Shown in pieces: positions 60,499-64,000 of a stretch of DNA of 64,000 bases. The notes beneath the pieces are model-generated. The model was not told where the DNA came from. It searched no databases and saw only the letters and a list, made by a program, of their open reading frames with translations. Position 1 is the first letter of the stretch; the number at the start of each line of letters is the position of its first letter. The DNA comes from Cinclus cinclus (lineage: Eukaryota > Chordata > Aves > Passeriformes > Cinclidae): contig NC_085055.1 of NCBI RefSeq assembly GCF_963662255.1, positions 3,651,102-3,715,101 on the forward strand. Direction: 5' to 3'. Both the position numbers and the translations under genes were made by a program.

Positions 60499-61350
60499 GT
60501 AAGTCCTTGCCTCAGCCTTCCCCACCAAAAGAAAGTCAGATTGAAAATTCAGATTATAGTTTGATTTCTGCCTTCTTATTCTTTAGTGAGATAAAACACA
60601 CTGATCTGAGATTAAGTGCCCTTCATCTCCAGGAATTCCCCAGGTTGGATTTGACATTATTTTTGGGAGGGAGGTTGCAGATAAAGACACGTGATCAGCT
60701 AAGATGCATCCCAAATGGATGTTATCATTAGACCTAATTTATGGCAAGCTGTTTGTGGAAATACAGTGTTTAACAGCCATGGTGCTGGTGGTGTAATCCT
60801 GGCTGTTTGGCAAGAGGTGTGAGCAGCTGGCCCACATGGCATCAATCTTGAGTTATGTTTGCAGCAGCATTCCTTGGTGTAGATCATTTAGGATTAAATA
60901 GTACTGAAGATGAGGGAGCAGTATCAGTGCTGTCCCTGCAGCCATACATTCAGGAACTGTTTGGTGCTGCTTTGCAGCCTCTGGGTGTTAAAAGGCTGCT
61001 TGAGCACGGCTGTGGAGCTGCACAGAGGCTCTCAGGACAGCTCTGCTTAGTGCAAGACCTTGGTGGTGGCACATTTTTAATTCTTGTTAGTCACAAAATG
61101 GCTTTTGGGGAAGGTTTTCCTCCACTGCCTGACGCAGAGGAGTACCCAAAATCACTCAAGCTGTTCCCACGTTCCAGGACTCAGCCCCAGACACCCCGGC
61201 TGCAGATCCCAGATATCTCTGTGTCGCTGTTTTGATTCCTGGACTAAGCTAAAGCCTGTTTTAGGGGTGAGCTGTCACTGTCTGCTTGGGAAGATGAGTC
61301 TGTGGCTGGGCTGTGAGCTGGGTGAGGTCACAGCCTGTCTCTGTTTGCAG
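60499..61350 (+). other. MEGF6: MEGF6 intron w16 (0.85 kb)
   Basis: Unique sequence. The open frame at 60855-61235 has no EGF cysteine pattern and no acceptor logic. No element was recognised. Confidence 0.8.
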
Positions 61351-61479
61351 CCTGCCCCTATGGGCACTATGGGCTGAGCTGCCTGTCGCTGTGCAGCTGT
61401 GGCAGCAGTGCTCAGTGTCACTATGTCACTGGAGAGTGCTCCTGTCCCCTGGGCTGGACTGGCCACGACTGCACACACC
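61351..61479 (+). CDS. MEGF6: MEGF6 exon w17: laminin-type EGF 8, with an abnormal 5' splice site
   Basis: The acceptor ctgtttgcag is normal and the module reads TCPYGHYGLSC, CGSSAQCHYVTGEC, GWTGHDCTH, with eight cysteines. In all eight other laminin-type exons here, the donor falls two residues plus one base after the last Cys. That predicts an exon end at 61479, but the next bases are ATAAAT rather than GTAAGT. The frame stays open to a TAG at 61542-61544. An in-frame GT donor exists at 61516 (exon of 165 nt, 12 more residues) with a weak context (CAC|gtggag). The GT at 61499 would break phase. The module itself is secure; its 3' boundary is not. Confidence 0.8.
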
Positions 61480-62796
61480 ATAAATCAAGGCACTCCAGGT
61501 CTACCCGGGATGCACGTGGAGGAACCAGCTCTGTTTGCTCTTAGTTTATTACAGTTTTTTAATAGAGTTTTGCTAATCTTACTGCTTCTGAAATGGCGTG
61601 TTTGTGGGCTTGCACAGCCTGGGTGGTTATAATCCTTAATTATCCAGGTTCAAAGCATGAAATAGATGGCTGATGAAGCGCAAAGTATTGATATAAGCTC
61701 TTATTTAAACACTATGGATCCCTTTGCCCAATGCCATCTGTCCCGTCAGCATTTTGACTGACAGACAGTTTTGTTTTTCATTTTCACTTCAGATTAGTTT
61801 TGAGATTAATTCTCCATTTCTCATTTTGTTTGGGGGAGAATTATTCAACAAGTGAGTGGCATGTAGAGTCGTGTGTCTAAAGGTCACTTTTTAACTTGGG
61901 AATATAAATGCTGTGAAAAATTCTGTTCTCTGGAAGAGCAGAGCATCCTTCTGTTGACTTTAGCATCGCTCTCCATATTGGTGGCTGTGTGAGAGTGTAG
62001 ATTTGCCCTTTTTGGATGGCACCATATAAATGTGAAGCCATCCTGCTTGATTCCTCCCTTTTCCTGTGACACATCTCTTCTGTTTGATTCATTGTGATGC
62101 CTCTTGCAAAAAGCCAACAGAAGACAAACCTTTCTAAACTTGGTCTTAAGCACAAAGAATCATTTAATTGGCAGTGTTGACAGCAGCAAGTTTTACACCT
62201 GACTTCTTGGGCTTTGTACTGAAGAAAATGCTGGGAAAATCTGAAGTTTCCACCCGTATACATATTTTAAAAATCAAACCAGTTGGTAGGTTGTAGAGCC
62301 ACTGAGATGGCTTTTCACGACTCCCTGGGCCGTCTAGAGAATTGAGAGACCATGACAAAGAAAAGCTTTTATTTCTGTTCAGCATAAGATCTGAGAAAAA
62401 TTGTTTTGCAGTTTTATGTCGGTAAGGCAGCTTCCAGCTATTGCAGACCAGGCATTAAACAGATTCCTAACTCCAAAACCAGGTTTCTGTTGCCCTAATT
62501 GGCACTTTCATCTTCATCCTTCACTTGAAAGAAAGGAGATGCTGTGGTACATTGTTGTAATTGTGTCAGTGCTGTGTGATTTTAGGATGAAAGCAGTAAG
62601 TTGCTTTAGAAAAACATTGTGAGATTTCCTTTGTGTCCATGCTGCATTTCCCAGTATTTTGGGGAAAGCATGGAGGGTGCTCCCAAATCTGTCTGGTTAA
62701 ACCAGTAATTATTCTAGTTATGCAGATTTTCTTTGAGTGAGTCAATAGCTGATACTTTTATTTCCATGAAATTATAGATTTGTGACCAATGGGTGT

Positions 62797-63030
62797 GGAT
62801 TCACAGATGCACAGTTGGAATAGACCTTTAAGATCATCGAGTCCAACCCATGCCCTAACACCTCAACTAAACCATGGCACTGAGCACCATAGTCAGTCTT
62901 CTTTTAAACACATCCAGGGATGGTGATGCCACCACCTTCTCGGGCAGATGATTCCAGTACTTGATCACTCTTCATGTAAAAAACTTTTTCCTAGCATCTA
63001 ACCTAAACTTCCCTTAGCCTGTCTTATGAA
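62797..63030 (-). mobile_element. CR1 LINE 3' fragment, antisense
   Basis: Carries gacctttaagatcatcgagt, aaaccatggcactgagcacc and catccagggatggtgatgcc. Degraded and 5'-truncated. Confidence 0.9.
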
Positions 63031-63064
63031 TTATTAGTTTTATGACTATGAATGGTCAGTTTTA

Positions 63065-63096
63065 TGTGCATGGGATAATATGTGCATGGGATAATA
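63065..63096 (+). repeat. 16-bp tandem duplication
   Basis: Two adjacent copies of tgtgcatgggataata. Confidence 0.9.
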
Positions 63097-63273
63097 TTTG
63101 CCCATGTCCAGCTGAAACAGACCAGCAAAAAAGGTCTTTATTCCCGCAATTTGCGCTTACGCTGCAGCTGGGAGTTTAGTCCCGTACCACGTTGAGTATT
63201 CTGGTGTTCTGTCACAAGGAAGTGCATCAGGGTTTGGGGGTGGTGCTGGATGTGACCCCGTTTCCCTTGGCAG

Positions 63274-63405
63274 CCTGCAGCAGCGGTCGCTGGGGCCGGG
63301 GCTGCGCCAACTCCTGCGCCTGCGACGGCGGCGACGGCGGCTGCGACCCCGCCACGGGCACCTGCTCCTGCCAGCCGGGATTCACCGGGCAGCACTGCCA
63401 GCTCA
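63274..63405 (+). CDS. MEGF6: MEGF6 exon w18: laminin-type EGF 9
   Basis: This 132-nt exon lies between cccttggcag and |gtaagt. It reads CSSGRWGRGCANSC, a Gly/Asp-rich GGDGGC loop, DPATGTC and GFTGQHCQL. It has eight cysteines. It is markedly GC- and CpG-rich, like w6. Human MEGF6 also has, from memory, a longer SAGHGSC-type loop in the matching repeat. This is the last coding exon in the window; the reading frame continues downstream in phase 1. Confidence 0.94.
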
Positions 63406-64000
63406 GTAAGTGCCCAGCTCCCCAGCACGTGGAACTCCCAAAACCCAGCTCTGGAAGTTGTGTTTTCCTGGTCATTCCTTGCAGGAGCGCTCCCAGGCTG
63501 TTCCGCCCCCGCTCTGCCTGGCACTGCGCTCTCGCGTTTCACCTGGGTTAGATGCTTTCCCTGATTTGATTTCCAGAAAAGGTGTTTTCAGCCTTGCTTT
63601 GGACGCAGCAGCTATTTTTAATGTTAGCGTCTCGTGAGAGGGATAGGATTAATGTATATTTGAGTTGTGGCCTAAGAGTTTCCGTATTGGTTTTATTCAT
63701 TCAGTTTTAGGGCAGCACTTACCCTTCGTAAATCTCTATTTCAGGTCAGGTATATAGAAATACTTCCCATGGACATAACAGAAGAAGAACCAGGAGTTTT
63801 TGGAGTGCTGTATTTATTAACGACAGAAATGTGTAATGGTCTTATCAGAGACCCATGACCCTTACCTTAACATTCACTTCTAACTGAGGTCAGTAGCAGA
63901 TGCTTCAAGCATATGAAAACAGGCTCAGAGTCAATTCCTCATATGTCTTCCCAGGTATCATCAATTTCTCATTCAGGAGCTTCTTGAGACAGAAGCAATA
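63406..64000 (+). other. MEGF6: Start of the next MEGF6 intron
   Basis: Begins with a consensus gtaagt donor. No further exon, transposon or RNA gene is evident to the end of the window. Confidence 0.8.

Larger units (their letters stand above)
61480..63273 (+). other. MEGF6: MEGF6 intron w17 (1.8 kb)
   Basis: Starts with AT at the predicted boundary and ends with a normal AG (cccttggcag). It contains an antisense CR1 (62797-63030) and a 16-bp tandem duplication (63065-63096). No AATAAA closely follows the read-through stop; the nearest ATTAAA noted is at 62454, so an alternative last exon is poorly supported. Confidence 0.75.
1..64000 (+). other. MEGF6: MEGF6 gene, internal part (both ends outside the window)
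   Basis: The gene spans the whole window on the + strand. Eighteen exons were assembled from open frames flanked by AG acceptors and GT donors. Each exon begins with the last two bases of a split codon and ends with the first base of the next, so all introns are phase 1. In order they encode eight EGF modules, a cysteine-free acidic linker and nine 8-cysteine laminin-type EGF modules. This order matches human MEGF6 as I remember it, including the CYRIEMEIV bridge between two modules and the HRLYGACLCDPGLYGRFCHL segment. The protein is expected to be secreted. Missing are the start codon, signal peptide and EMI domain (upstream) and the remaining laminin-type EGF repeats and 3' UTR (downstream). 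MEGF10/11 and other EGF-rich proteins are poorer fits because they lack the run of calcium-binding EGFs followed by this linker. Confidence 0.94.

Noticed and set aside
61491..61500. GT at 61499 (after CTCCAG) as the true donor of exon w17
   Set aside because: It looks like a good local consensus but gives a 148-nt exon and shifts the frame of exon w18, which has a clear module only in the expected phase.
61542..61544. Stop after exon w17 as the normal end of the gene
   Set aside because: Exon w18 downstream is intact, in phase, with consensus splice sites, and no close AATAAA follows the stop.
1..64000. CRISPR arrays, bacterial operons, tRNA or rRNA genes
   Set aside because: Nothing of the kind is visible; introns, CR1 elements and a retroviral LTR show vertebrate nuclear DNA.

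Overview
This is vertebrate nuclear DNA, almost certainly avian. It is one stretch of a large, intron-rich gene on the + strand. The avian call rests on at least twelve 3'-end fragments of CR1 LINEs and one complete solo retroviral LTR; a songbird is plausible but unproven.

The gene is MEGF6 (multiple EGF-like domains 6), a secreted extracellular-matrix-type protein. I find 18 coding exons totalling about 2,334 nt (about 778 codons). All are bounded by phase-1 introns, and the split codons were checked across every junction. Neither end of the gene is present: the signal peptide and EMI domain should lie upstream of base 1, and further laminin-type EGF repeats should lie beyond base 64000. 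No other protein gene, tRNA or rRNA is supported.

Layout. Bases 1-11346 are the end of a long upstream intron with a CpG-rich island-like patch (9085-9394) and two candidate regulatory patches. Exons w1-w8 (11347-49995) encode eight EGF modules, mostly calcium-binding type, separated by introns of 0.9-19 kb. Exon w9 (50963-51115) encodes a cysteine-free acidic linker. Exons w10-w18 (53351-63405) encode nine consecutive 8-cysteine laminin-type EGF modules, one per exon, with short introns. Every exon is a multiple of three, so any single exon can be skipped without a frameshift.

How the parts work together: the calcium-binding EGF array normally forms a stiff rod, the linker a hinge, and the laminin-type EGF array an extended tail. 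I see no sign of a new defence system, operon or RNA-based system. The most informative anomaly is the 5' splice site of exon w17 (position 61480). It reads AT instead of GT where the domain boundary and the other exons predict a donor, and read-through meets a stop at 61542. Other points of interest are a 556-bp solo LTR with a 5-bp target duplication, a CR1 copy interrupted by an inverted CR1 tail, a perfect 52-bp tandem duplication, a GATA/RUNX motif cluster and several strong inverted repeats.

Comparisons with human MEGF6 are from memory, not from an alignment run here.
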